NCBI GenBank assembly: GCA_019239815.1
Contig: JAFAZL010000480.1
Coordinates: 1 to 6,674, forward strand
Source of the DNA: Acidobacteriota bacterium
GTDB lineage: Bacteria > Acidobacteriota > Terriglobia > Acidoferrales > UBA7541
Direction of reading: 5' to 3'
Length of the DNA: 6,674 nt
Shown: in pieces, positions 1 to 6,674 of the stretch
How positions within the stretch are numbered: position 1 is the first letter of the stretch
Layout: each line of letters opens with the position of its first letter
Position numbers and translations under genes: made by a program
Notes under the pieces: generated by a model
The model's input: only the letters and a program-made list of their open reading frames with translations
Databases searched by the model: none
Told to the model about the DNA's origin: nothing

Positions 1-493
1 CGCGTCGCGTTTTCAGGTCGCGGCCTGTATCGAGATAAGGATGCCGGAAGTAGCGCAGCGTTTGATGATGCTGCGTCATCAGCAATCGGGTGACGCTTTC
101 ACCCTGGATCACGCCGTCCTCAAAGGCTTTCAGGCCGGCGCCATTCAGCGAGGTGTGCGCGTAGGTGTGATTCCCGAGCTCGAAGCCTGCATCGAGCCAC
201 ATGTTGAGTGCTGCGATGCGTTCGTTCACTTCGTTCCAGTTGTAGTAGAGCTTGCGTTCGTTGACGAACGCGACAACCGGGACTTTCTGATCGCGCAGGG
301 TGTCGGTGAGGCGCTTCGTCATCGACGTAATTTCGGCGGCGGTCATATTCTGGGCCGCCCCGGCCGGCAAATCGTCGATCGTTATCGAGATCGCGCGCTC
401 AGTTTTGTCATCGGCCGCGTGCACATGAATTTGCGTTTGCGCGAGGATTCCGATCGCAGCTGCAGCTACGACAAGGGAGAGAAGCACTTTCAT
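1..493 (-). CDS. Polysaccharide deacetylase (NodB homology domain), secreted; C-terminus missing at window edge
   Basis: The reverse strand reads open from an ATG at 493-491 to the left edge, giving the first 164 codons. Residues 1-26 form a signal peptide (MK start, hydrophobic LLSLVVAAAAIGILA, likely cleavage after VHA), so the enzyme is exported. The three NodB motifs follow in order: TIDDLP at 38-43 (paired Asp40/Asp41, the catalytic base and metal ligand), NHTYAH at 108-113 (the HTxxH metal-ligand motif), and FRHPY at 149-153 (the RxPY motif). Proteins of this family remove N- or O-acetyl groups from chitin-type oligosaccharides, peptidoglycan or other acetylated glycans using a divalent metal; the substrate here cannot be told. 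Leu-Pro after the Asp pair, instead of the common Gly-x, marks a divergent subgroup. The rest of the barrel lies outside the window. It lies 97 bp downstream of the propeller gene on the same strand, so co-transcription is possible but unproven. The fold is confident, the substrate unknown. Confidence 0.9.
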   Translation of the reverse strand, partial: MKVLLSLVVAAAAIGILAQTQIHVHAADDKTERAISITIDDLPAGAAQNMTAAEITSMTKRLTDTLRDQKVPVVAFVNERKLYYNWNEVNERIAALNMWLDAGFELGNHTYAHTSLNGAGLKAFEDGVIQGESVTRLLMTQHHQTLRYFRHPYLDTGRDLKTRR

Positions 494-590
494 TTAGTGA
501 AAACCTCCGGGCCTATCGAGACCGCGAAACGATACCACACCGCTGATTAAATTCGTGGTCGCGAGGAAGAAGAAAATATAGGGACGAGAT
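494..590. other. Intergenic gap between the propeller and deacetylase genes
   Basis: This 97-bp gap separates two genes that both read leftward. It contains the deacetylase ribosome binding site. I see no stem-loop followed by a T-run that would end the propeller transcript; only a weak 5-bp ACCAC/GTGGT pair with a wide loop is present. No convincing -35/-10 pair was found, although AT-rich stretches occur (the reverse strand has TATATTTTC and TTTAAT). Whether the deacetylase has its own promoter is left open. Confidence 0.4.
504..508 (-). promoter_or_regulatory. Ribosome binding site of the deacetylase gene
   Basis: On the reverse strand GGAGG lies 10 nt before the ATG at 493-491. This near-perfect Shine-Dalgarno match fixes the start codon. 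The signal peptide that begins directly at this ATG agrees with it. Confidence 0.75.
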
Positions 591-2462
591 TTATTTCGAG
601 GGCCTCGACGAGACCGGATGATCGAACGAAACTGTGCGTTCGATGCCCTGCCCCTCTTTTACGTAAATCAATTGATTTGCCTTGATGTCTTTCAGCGTAT
701 CGACTTGCCCACTGGGCCAGCGAATTTCGAGCAGGTCGACCTTTTGGGCTTTTCCGATGCCGAAGTGAATGCGCAAGTCGTTCTGCGAAATATAGCTTCC
801 GCCGCTGCGCACTTCATCGATCTGTGAATGCGGCTTCGACTCGCCGGCAACCGTCGTCACGCAGCGCAAACGCGCGCCAATGCCGCTGCGATTCGATTTC
901 ACTCCGATCGTGCGCACCTTCAGCCAATTGTTCTTGATCGTCGAGTCGCAACGCAGTAACTGCGGAAAATCGTTCACCGTGTTCACGACGACGTCGATGT
1001 CGCCGTCGTTGTCGAAATCCCCAAACGCGCATCCGCGCGAAGCGACCGGCGCTGTGATTCCCGATCCGCCCTGCATCGAAACGTCATCGAATCGCCCGTC
1101 ACGCAGATTCTTGTATAGCAATTTTTGTTGCGGGTAGCCTGCTTCGGTGCGGAGTTGCTCGACTTCGGGATAGACATGCCCGTTGCAGATCAAAATATCC
1201 GGCCATCCATCGTTGTCCATGTCGAAAAACCCGACGCCCCAGCCGAGAAATTGCGTATGGCGGCCGAGTCCGGCTGCGAATGTCGTGTCCTCAAACGTCA
1301 TTCCGCCGAGATTGTGATAAAGCGAAGGCGTGTCGCCGGCGAAATTCGTTTTCACGATGTCGAGATTGCCGTCGAGATCGTAATCACCGGCGGAAATTCC
1401 CATGCCGGCTTGGGGCTTGCCGTCGGCGCTGAGCGCGCAGCCGGATTCCATCGCGACATCGACGAATTTTCCGTTGTGGTTGTTTTGATAGAGCGCGCTC
1501 GCCGTCGAATCGTTCGCGACATAGATGTCGGGCCATCCGTCGTTGTCGAAATCCGCTGTCAGCACGCCGAGGCCATACGTGCCATTGGCCTCAAATAATC
1601 CCGCCGCTTCGCTTACGTCGGAAAAAGTTCCGTCGCCATTATTGTGGTAGAGAATGTTTTTGCCGCCGTTCAGTCCCGGAGGACCGCACGCGACCATCAC
1701 TCCTTTATAAAGACACGGGCCGGATTCCGGCACGGGCGCGGTGGCGAGATCGAGATCGATATAGTTCGCAACAAATAAGTCGAGCTTGCCGTCGCGATCG
1801 TAGTCGACAAACGCGCAACCCGTGTTCCACCGTTTGCCGTTGCCCGCGACGCCGGCTTTGTCGCTCACATCGGTGAACGTGCCGTTGCCATTGTTGTGGT
1901 AGAGGACGTTCTTGCCGAAATAGGTGACGAACAGATCTTCGTACCCGTCGTTGTCGTAGTCCCCGATGCACACGCCCTGGCCCCAGCCAGCGTGGCCGAC
2001 GCCCGCTTTCGCGGTAACATCGGTGAAAGTTCCGTCGCGATTGTTTTTGAAGAGATGCGACGTCGGTGCTTGACCTGCGGAAAAACCTTCGAGGCGCGAT
2101 CCGTTCACCAGAAAAATATCGAGCCAGCCGTCGTTGTCATAGTCATAGAAAGCGACGCCGCAGCCGGTGGTTTCGAGCAGGTATTTGTTTTTGTGTTCGC
2201 CGCCGAAAAGCGTTTTGACATTGAGGCCGGCTTCTTTGGCGACATTGATGAAACTGACTCCGAGATCGCTCGGCTTGGCAGGTGTGGTGTTGGAGCCCGA
2301 GGATGCCTGGGAAACGGCGCGCGAATTTGCTCGGCCAAAGAAGGGCTGAGCGAGTTCGATCACGTTTTCAAAGGAGAGAACCAGCGCGGACCGGCTCAAC
2401 GAGCGAAGGAATGACCGCCGCGAAGGAAACAAAACTGTGGTACCTTCCCGCACTGGGCCCAA
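591..2462 (-). CDS. Secreted FG-GAP/VCBS beta-propeller protein with C-terminal ASPIC/UnbV domain (CRTAC1-like)
   Basis: This 623-residue protein has seven evenly spaced Asp-rich calcium loops of the form DxDxDGxxD, at about residues 107, 168, 220, 304, 360, 414 and 482. Several are preceded by blade motifs such as LYHNNGxGTFxDVS. Seven loops suggest a seven-bladed propeller. An ASPIC/UnbV domain follows at about 512-585, ending in the family's EIRWPSGQVDTL segment. The N-terminus has twin arginines (SRRSFLRSL, residues 14-22) before a hydrophobic stretch, which suggests Tat-type export. Two cysteines (250 and 259) flank an insertion between loops 3 and 4 ending CGPPG. Family members are extracellular or surface proteins thought to bind ligands or partners; none of these features indicates a catalytic site. 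The start is uncertain. The longest frame begins with TTG at 2462 without a clear ribosome site. A GTG at 2453 or a TTG at 2432 (GGAAGG 10 nt upstream, directly before the Arg-Arg segment) are alternatives, the last being attractive. It is divergent from the glycosidase gene. The domain call is firm; the role is unknown. Confidence 0.92.
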   Translation of the reverse strand: MGPVREGTTVLFPSRRSFLRSLSRSALVLSFENVIELAQPFFGRANSRAVSQASSGSNTTPAKPSDLGVSFINVAKEAGLNVKTLFGGEHKNKYLLETTGCGVAFYDYDNDGWLDIFLVNGSRLEGFSAGQAPTSHLFKNNRDGTFTDVTAKAGVGHAGWGQGVCIGDYDNDGYEDLFVTYFGKNVLYHNNGNGTFTDVSDKAGVAGNGKRWNTGCAFVDYDRDGKLDLFVANYIDLDLATAPVPESGPCLYKGVMVACGPPGLNGGKNILYHNNGDGTFSDVSEAAGLFEANGTYGLGVLTADFDNDGWPDIYVANDSTASALYQNNHNGKFVDVAMESGCALSADGKPQAGMGISAGDYDLDGNLDIVKTNFAGDTPSLYHNLGGMTFEDTTFAAGLGRHTQFLGWGVGFFDMDNDGWPDILICNGHVYPEVEQLRTEAGYPQQKLLYKNLRDGRFDDVSMQGGSGITAPVASRGCAFGDFDNDGDIDVVVNTVNDFPQLLRCDSTIKNNWLKVRTIGVKSNRSGIGARLRCVTTVAGESKPHSQIDEVRSGGSYISQNDLRIHFGIGKAQKVDLLEIRWPSGQVDTLKDIKANQLIYVKEGQGIERTVSFDHPVSSRPSK

Positions 2463-2595
2463 TTCTCAAGAGGTCCAGGTGCTTTCACCGCGCTCCTCCC
2501 CAGCCACAGAGCGCTGCGATATCTGGTTTTATCTTAACGTAAGCGTGCCGTGAACCCGCAACGCCGCAGCCGCTAAGTCGCGGCGCCGATCGACC
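2463..2595. promoter_or_regulatory. Divergent intergenic region, presumed bidirectional promoter
   Basis: The propeller gene leaves to the left and the glycosidase gene to the right, so transcription start signals for both should lie in these 133 bp (or slightly more, if the propeller starts at the later TTG). The most AT-rich part is about 2516-2543. It contains TAAGAT on the reverse strand (2531-2536), a possible -10, but no good -35 at 17 nt. It also contains a small inverted repeat, CTTA-ACG-TAAG (2533-2543), which could be part of an operator or chance. The promoter role is inferred from gene orientation; no individual promoter element is strong enough to assert. Confidence 0.5.
2562..2585 (+). 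other. GC-rich inverted repeat in the glycosidase leader
   Basis: CGCCGC (2562-2567) pairs perfectly with GCGGCG (2580-2585) across a 12-nt loop. The stem ends 10 nt before the ATG at 2596, where a ribosome binding site would be expected, and no Shine-Dalgarno sequence is visible there. No T-run follows, so it is not an intrinsic terminator. It could lower translation initiation of the glycosidase, or it may be a chance product of GC-rich sequence. Confidence 0.35.
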
Positions 2596-5286
2596 ATGCA
2601 AATCGTCCAATCATCGCTTTCGCAGGAATCACAGAAAACCGAGCGCAGTCTTAGTCAAACAATCGCCGCGGCGCGGATTTGTTTTCGGGTCTGCTTCGTT
2701 TTCACTGCGGCTATCACGCTTCTTGCGCTTTCACCGTGTCGGGCGCAAGAAGTTCAATCGCCGCGGCATAAGCTCGAATTGTCGCGGCCGATTCGCCCAT
2801 GGGAATTTCTGCCGGTGACCGGCACGCGGGCGGCGCTCTTTGGCAACGAATCCGGCCAGATGGAGGCGTGGATTTATCCGCTGAAACTGCTGCGCGATTT
2901 CCGGTTGGTGTTTCACGAAAACGATCACGCGATTCCGGCTGAGGTCTTAGCCCGCACGATTACGGTTCGACCTGAATCGGCGACGATCGTCTACAGCAGC
3001 GATACGTTCACGGTGCGCGAGACGTTTTTTGTTCCGGTGAAAGAGCAAGGCGCGGTGATTTCGTTCGATGTTCAGACGGAACAACTGCTTGAGATCGAAG
3101 CGCGGTTTGTGCGCGATTTCCAACTGGAGTGGCCCGCCGCGATCGGTGGCACGTTCATCGAATGGGACAAGAATCTGCACGCTTTTTCGTTGAGTGAAGA
3201 AACGCGGAAGCTTGTGGGTCTCGTTGGTTCGCCAACCGCAGCTGAACCGGGAATGGAGTTCCAGACGAACTATTTCGATTCACAGGCAAACACGATCCGG
3301 CTTGGAATTACAACTAAGGGCAAAGATCAAAAGCTCATAGTAATTTCGGGTTCGATGAATGGGCGTGCCGAAGCCGAAGCGACGTATCGTCATCTTCTCG
3401 AAGATCACGAACAATTGCGGCAAGCGTCGGCGAAATACTACGAAGACTATCTGCGCGACACGGTGAGCGTTTCCGTACCCGACGAACAGTTGCAGCAGGC
3501 TTACGATTGGGCTCGGGTGAGCACGCTGCAAGGTATGGTCACGAATCCGTATCTCGGCACAGGACTCGTTGCGGGGTACCGGACTTCGGGAGAGAGCGCG
3601 CGGCCGGGATTTGCGTGGTTTTTTGGACGCGACTCGATGTGGACATCCTTCGCGCTGAATTCGGTCGGCGATTTTGCCGACACGCGAACGGCGCTCGATT
3701 TCGTCAGCAAGTTCCAGCGCGACGACGGAAAAATCCCACACGAAATTTCGCAGACGGCAAGTCTCGTCGACTGGTTCAAGAAATTTCAGTATGGATACGC
3801 GTCGGCCGACGCGACGCCGCTCTACATCATCGCGATGAACGATTACGTCGTGCAGAGCGGCGACGTCGATTTCGCAAAACAGAAGTGGAACAGCTTGTGG
3901 AAGGCATATCAATTTTTGAAATCGACGTACGACACGCAAGGATTTCCGCAGAATTTTGGGATTGGACACGGATGGGTAGAAGGCGGCCCGCTGTTGCCCG
4001 TGAAATCCGAGCTTTATCAAAGCGGGCTTGGTGCACTCGCGCTGAATGCGCTTGCCAATCTGGCGGAAGTGAGTGGCCACGGTGACGTAAGTGGTCAGCT
4101 AAAGCAAGAGTTCGATCAACACCAGCCTTCGATTGAGAAAACGTTCTGGCTGCCGGACAAGAAGCGCTATGCCTTTGCGCTTGATGGCGCAGGCAAACCG
4201 ATCGATGAATTGAGTGTGCTGGCGACGGTGCCAATGTGGTTCGGTTTGCTCGACGAGCACAACGTCGACGCGACGATCACGCAACTTGCTGATTCCGATC
4301 ATCAGAGCGATTGGGGCATGCGCATCATTTCAGAGCGCGCGCCGCGATTCAGCGGCGGCGGATACCACTTCGGCTCGGTGTGGCCGCTCTTCACTGGCTG
4401 GGCGTCCGTGGGCGAGTATCGCTACCACCGAGCGCTGCCTGCTTACGAGAATTTACGCGCGAATGCGTTGCTTGCGCTCGACGGCTCACTTGGACACGTT
4501 ACTGAAGTCTTGTCGGGAGATGTATATCAGCCGCTTTCGACAAGTTCGCCGCACCAGATCTGGTCGGCAGCGATGGTGGTCAGCCCGATTTTGCGCGGAA
4601 TGCTGGGCTTGTCGAGCGATGCGAAGACGAACACGGTTACGTTCTCCCCTCATGTTCCCGTTGACTGGACTTCGTTCTCCGTGCGCAACATTCGGGTCGG
4701 CGATTCGCGTCTCAATCTGACGTACACCGCGAAACCCGGAGCGATCACTCTCGATACCGAGTGTGTCGGTAGTTCAACGTGCAACATTTTGTTTAAACCG
4801 GCGGTCAGCCTGCGTGCGCGCGTCGGCTCGGTGACTTCAGGAGTAACGTCGTCTCGAAGGACGATTCCGTTTCATGTCACGGCGACCGACTACGACCAGC
4901 ATGTCGAGATTCAGACGAAAGGCTCGAGCAAATCGGTTATCACGATTCTGCTGCGCAACAATATCGGCGTAGCGTACGACTCGACGCTGCCGGCGCTGGG
5001 AAGCGCAAGCCAAGGACTTCGCATCGTGTCGCAAACGTGGAGCGCGGCGCATGACCTGCTGACGCTCGATGTCGCGGGCAAGCCCGGATGCGAATACGAA
5101 CTCGGCGTCTTCGATAATGGAAAAAGCTTGATGCAGGGTCAAGGTGAACTCGCGTCGGTCGAAGGCGCGGATCGCGTCACGTCGAAGTCCGGCGAAGAAA
5201 GAATCAAAATCGCGCTTCCGGCGGAGAATTCGGGCGACTATGTGCATCGAAAGATCGTGCTGCATTTCCCAAGCAGCCGAAAGTAG
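2596..5286 (+). CDS. Secreted (alpha/alpha)6-barrel glycoside hydrolase, debranching-enzyme/glucoamylase-like
   Basis: This complete 896-residue protein has a signal peptide at about residues 28-50 (hydrophobic VCFVFTAAITLLAL, likely cleavage after CRA) behind an unusually long 27-residue polar leader. Residues about 52-290 look like a beta-sandwich, 290-675 like a six-hairpin barrel, and 676-896 like further beta domains. Barrel motifs resemble amylo-1,6-glucosidase, GH15 and GH63-type enzymes: WFFGRDSMW (341-349), QRDDGKIPHE (374-383), GHGWVEGG (457-464), GGYHFGSVWP (588-597) and HVTEVLSGD (634-642). By analogy, Glu462 and Glu637 are the candidate acid/base pair of an inverting exo-glycosidase. 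The expected role is release of glucose or removal of branches from alpha-glucans in the periplasm or outside the cell. The exact family and linkage cannot be fixed from motifs. The ATG at 2596 lacks a good ribosome site, but no better downstream start retains the signal peptide. The next gene follows after 62 bp on the same strand and encodes a GH13 enzyme, which supports an alpha-glucan role. Confidence 0.85.
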   Translation: MQIVQSSLSQESQKTERSLSQTIAAARICFRVCFVFTAAITLLALSPCRAQEVQSPRHKLELSRPIRPWEFLPVTGTRAALFGNESGQMEAWIYPLKLLRDFRLVFHENDHAIPAEVLARTITVRPESATIVYSSDTFTVRETFFVPVKEQGAVISFDVQTEQLLEIEARFVRDFQLEWPAAIGGTFIEWDKNLHAFSLSEETRKLVGLVGSPTAAEPGMEFQTNYFDSQANTIRLGITTKGKDQKLIVISGSMNGRAEAEATYRHLLEDHEQLRQASAKYYEDYLRDTVSVSVPDEQLQQAYDWARVSTLQGMVTNPYLGTGLVAGYRTSGESARPGFAWFFGRDSMWTSFALNSVGDFADTRTALDFVSKFQRDDGKIPHEISQTASLVDWFKKFQYGYASADATPLYIIAMNDYVVQSGDVDFAKQKWNSLWKAYQFLKSTYDTQGFPQNFGIGHGWVEGGPLLPVKSELYQSGLGALALNALANLAEVSGHGDVSGQLKQEFDQHQPSIEKTFWLPDKKRYAFALDGAGKPIDELSVLATVPMWFGLLDEHNVDATITQLADSDHQSDWGMRIISERAPRFSGGGYHFGSVWPLFTGWASVGEYRYHRALPAYENLRANALLALDGSLGHVTEVLSGDVYQPLSTSSPHQIWSAAMVVSPILRGMLGLSSDAKTNTVTFSPHVPVDWTSFSVRNIRVGDSRLNLTYTAKPGAITLDTECVGSSTCNILFKPAVSLRARVGSVTSGVTSSRRTIPFHVTATDYDQHVEIQTKGSSKSVITILLRNNIGVAYDSTLPALGSASQGLRIVSQTWSAAHDLLTLDVAGKPGCEYELGVFDNGKSLMQGQGELASVEGADRVTSKSGEERIKIALPAENSGDYVHRKIVLHFPSSRK

Positions 5287-5336
5287 GACAATCGGAACCG
5301 CTGTTGACCTCGATCCATCGTTTCAATTTGACCGGT

Positions 5337-5343
5337 GAGGAGG
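5337..5343 (+). promoter_or_regulatory. Ribosome binding site of the GH13 gene
   Basis: GAGGAGG lies 5 nt before the ATG at 5349 and is a strong Shine-Dalgarno match. It decides the start of the GH13 gene and contrasts with the preceding glycosidase gene, which has no visible site. Confidence 0.8.
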
Positions 5344-5348
5344 CTTCC

Positions 5349-6674
5349 ATGAAGAAGACCTGGGCCCTCGCGGGAATTCTGGTGATTGCTATGTGTGCTC
5401 TGACGCCGCGGGGCGGCGCGAAACAAAAACAAGGGAAAGATGACGCTGGTCATGAATGGTTCAACCACGCTGTATTTTATGAGATTTATCCCCGCAGTTT
5501 TGCGGACAGCAACGGCGACGGCGTCGGCGATTTAAAAGGGATCACATCGAAGCTCGATTACTTACAGCATCTCGGCGTCGGTGCGATCTGGATTACGCCG
5601 TGCTTCCCTTCGCCGCAGGTTGATTTTGGATACGACGTTTCGGACTACGAAGCGATCGATCCCATGTACGGAACGCTGGCCGATTTCGACGAGCTTGTCG
5701 CGAAAGCGAAAGCACACAACATCAAAATCATTCTCGATTTCGTTCCGAATCACACTTCAGACCAGCACAAGTGGTTTCTGGAATCCAAATCGTCGAAGAC
5801 GAATCCGAAGCGCGACTGGTACATCTGGCGCGACGGAAAAGCGAATGGCCAACCGCCGAACAATTGGACATCTACATTTGGGGGATCGGCATGGACGCTC
5901 GATCCAACGACCGGCCAGTATTACTACCACTATTTTTACGCGCAGCAGCCCGACCTGAACTGGCGTAATCCTGAAGTGGAGAAAGCGATGCTGGATTGCA
6001 TGCGCTTCTGGTACAAGCGCGGTGTCGCGGGATTTCGGCTCGATGCGGTCGATACGCTGTTTGAAGATCCCGATCTAAAAAACAACCCTCTTTTGCCGGG
6101 GCTCGACAAATTTGGATTCCCGAACGAAAACGAGATCTACAACAAGAAGCTGCCTGAAGTTCACGACGTGATGCGCGCGATGAGGAAGCTCGCGGACGAA
6201 TACAACGCGGTGCTGATCGGCGAGACGTGGACGGCGAATGTGTCGGAGCTTGCCGACTATTACGGCAGCAAGAACGATGAGCTGCAAATGCCGATGGACC
6301 TGATGCTGACGCAGTTTACGAAACTTTCGGCGCCGGTGTTTCGCGAGCACATCAGCGCGCTGGAAGATGCGGGCGGCTGGCCGGTTTTTGTGATCAGTAA
6401 TCACGACATTCGGCGTTCGTACACGCGCTGGGGCGATGGCAAGAACGACGATCAGATCGCGAAGATGGCGGCGGCGATGTATATGCTGCTGCGCGGGTCG
6501 CCGATCATGTATTACGGCGAAGAGATCGGCATGGAGAACAACGACCCAAAGCGCAAAGAGGATGTGCAGGATCCTCAGGGGCGGCGCGGCTGGCCGAAGG
6601 AAATCGGGCGAGACGGCGAGCGGACTCCGATGCAGTGGACCGACGGGGTCATGGCCGCGGTCAAGGAGGGCCTC
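5349..6674 (+). CDS. Secreted GH13 alpha-glucosidase / oligo-1,6-glucosidase-like enzyme; C-terminus missing at window edge
   Basis: The frame stays open from the ATG at 5349 to the right edge, 442 codons. Residues 1-24 (MKK, then WALAGILVIAMCAL) form a signal peptide; a Cys at 16 is not in a proper lipobox. All GH13 signatures are present: the calcium loop DSNGDGVGD (53-61), region I DFVPNH (130-135), region V QPDLN (200-204), region II GFRLDAVD with nucleophile Asp232, region III IGETW with acid/base Glu292, and region IV SNHD with Asp353. QPDLN is the hallmark of the oligo-1,6-glucosidase group, as is ERTPMQW (424-430) near the end of the barrel. These retaining enzymes cleave terminal alpha-glucosyl units from short oligosaccharides. 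The residue after the nucleophile is Ala, not the Val or Thr of well-studied alpha-1,6 or alpha-1,4 enzymes, so linkage preference is open. Related enzymes run to roughly 530-600 residues, so the end of the barrel and the C-terminal beta domain are missing. It probably forms an operon with the upstream glycosidase (62-bp gap). Trehalose synthase or sucrose hydrolase activity are alternatives. Confidence 0.93.
   Translation, partial: MKKTWALAGILVIAMCALTPRGGAKQKQGKDDAGHEWFNHAVFYEIYPRSFADSNGDGVGDLKGITSKLDYLQHLGVGAIWITPCFPSPQVDFGYDVSDYEAIDPMYGTLADFDELVAKAKAHNIKIILDFVPNHTSDQHKWFLESKSSKTNPKRDWYIWRDGKANGQPPNNWTSTFGGSAWTLDPTTGQYYYHYFYAQQPDLNWRNPEVEKAMLDCMRFWYKRGVAGFRLDAVDTLFEDPDLKNNPLLPGLDKFGFPNENEIYNKKLPEVHDVMRAMRKLADEYNAVLIGETWTANVSELADYYGSKNDELQMPMDLMLTQFTKLSAPVFREHISALEDAGGWPVFVISNHDIRRSYTRWGDGKNDDQIAKMAAAMYMLLRGSPIMYYGEEIGMENNDPKRKEDVQDPQGRRGWPKEIGRDGERTPMQWTDGVMAAVKEGL

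Noticed and set aside
41..550. Plus-strand open frame of 169 codons opposite the deacetylase
   Set aside because: It is antisense to a gene with a signal peptide, ribosome site and all three NodB motifs. Its own translation shows no recognisable domain.
510..560. ACCAC/GTGGT inverted repeat after the propeller gene, considered as a terminator
   Set aside because: The stem is only 5 bp with a loop of about 16 nt and no following T-run.
1000..2145. Recurring DNA pattern CGTCGTTGTC spaced through the region, resembling a dispersed repeat or short-spaced array
   Set aside because: Each copy encodes the Asp-Asn-Asp-Gly calcium loop of a propeller blade in the minus-strand gene. Spacing and flanks vary, so it is a protein repeat and not a CRISPR or mobile repeat.
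1125..2414. Plus-strand open frames (1125-1598 and 1896-2414) opposite the propeller gene
   Set aside because: They are rich in Val/Ile/Glu, the mirror of repeated Asp-Asn-Asp-Gly codons on the minus strand, and have no domain of their own.
3280..4080. Minus-strand open frame of 266 codons inside the glycosidase gene
   Set aside because: It is Arg-rich, low-similarity sequence typical of an antisense shadow in GC-rich coding DNA. The plus-strand frame carries the conserved barrel motifs throughout this stretch.
5304..5332. TTGACC followed 17 nt later by TTTGAC, a possible promoter for the GH13 gene
   Set aside because: The -35 half is good but the -10 half matches the consensus poorly, and the gap is short enough for co-transcription with the upstream gene.
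6075..6404. Minus-strand open frame of 109 codons within the GH13 gene
   Set aside because: The plus strand here encodes GH13 regions III and IV with catalytic Glu292 and Asp353, so the reverse frame is a shadow.

Overview
The window looks like chromosomal DNA from a GC-rich, saprophytic Gram-negative bacterium. An acidobacterium, or a member of a neighbouring soil phylum, fits best. The reasons are a long secreted FG-GAP/ASPIC-UnbV propeller protein, a secreted debranching-type glycosidase of unusual architecture, and four proteins in a row that each carry an export signal. This placement is inferred from gene content and recalled family distribution, not from a marker gene.

There are four protein genes in two divergent pairs. 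Leftward from the middle: an FG-GAP/VCBS propeller protein with a C-terminal ASPIC/UnbV domain (591-2462, minus), followed after about 97 bp by the start of a NodB-type polysaccharide deacetylase (1-493, minus, cut by the left edge). Rightward: a secreted (alpha/alpha)6-barrel glycosidase related to debranching enzymes and glucoamylases (2596-5286, plus), followed after 62 bp and a strong Shine-Dalgarno sequence by a secreted GH13 alpha-glucosidase/oligo-1,6-glucosidase-like enzyme (5349-6674, plus, cut by the right edge). The 133-bp gap at 2463-2595 must hold the start signals for both directions. No tRNA, rRNA, CRISPR array, insertion sequence or convincing intrinsic terminator was seen.

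The two right-hand enzymes form a plausible alpha-glucan unit: the first would process branched or short alpha-glucosides and the second would cleave terminal alpha-glucosyl residues, both outside the cytoplasm. The left-hand pair (deacetylase and propeller) may work at the cell surface or on another polysaccharide, and nothing in the sequence ties it to the right-hand pair beyond adjacency. I found no clearly new multi-gene system. The points most worth following are the unassigned 896-residue glycosidase, the non-standard specificity residue of the GH13 enzyme, and the seven-loop propeller protein of unknown function.
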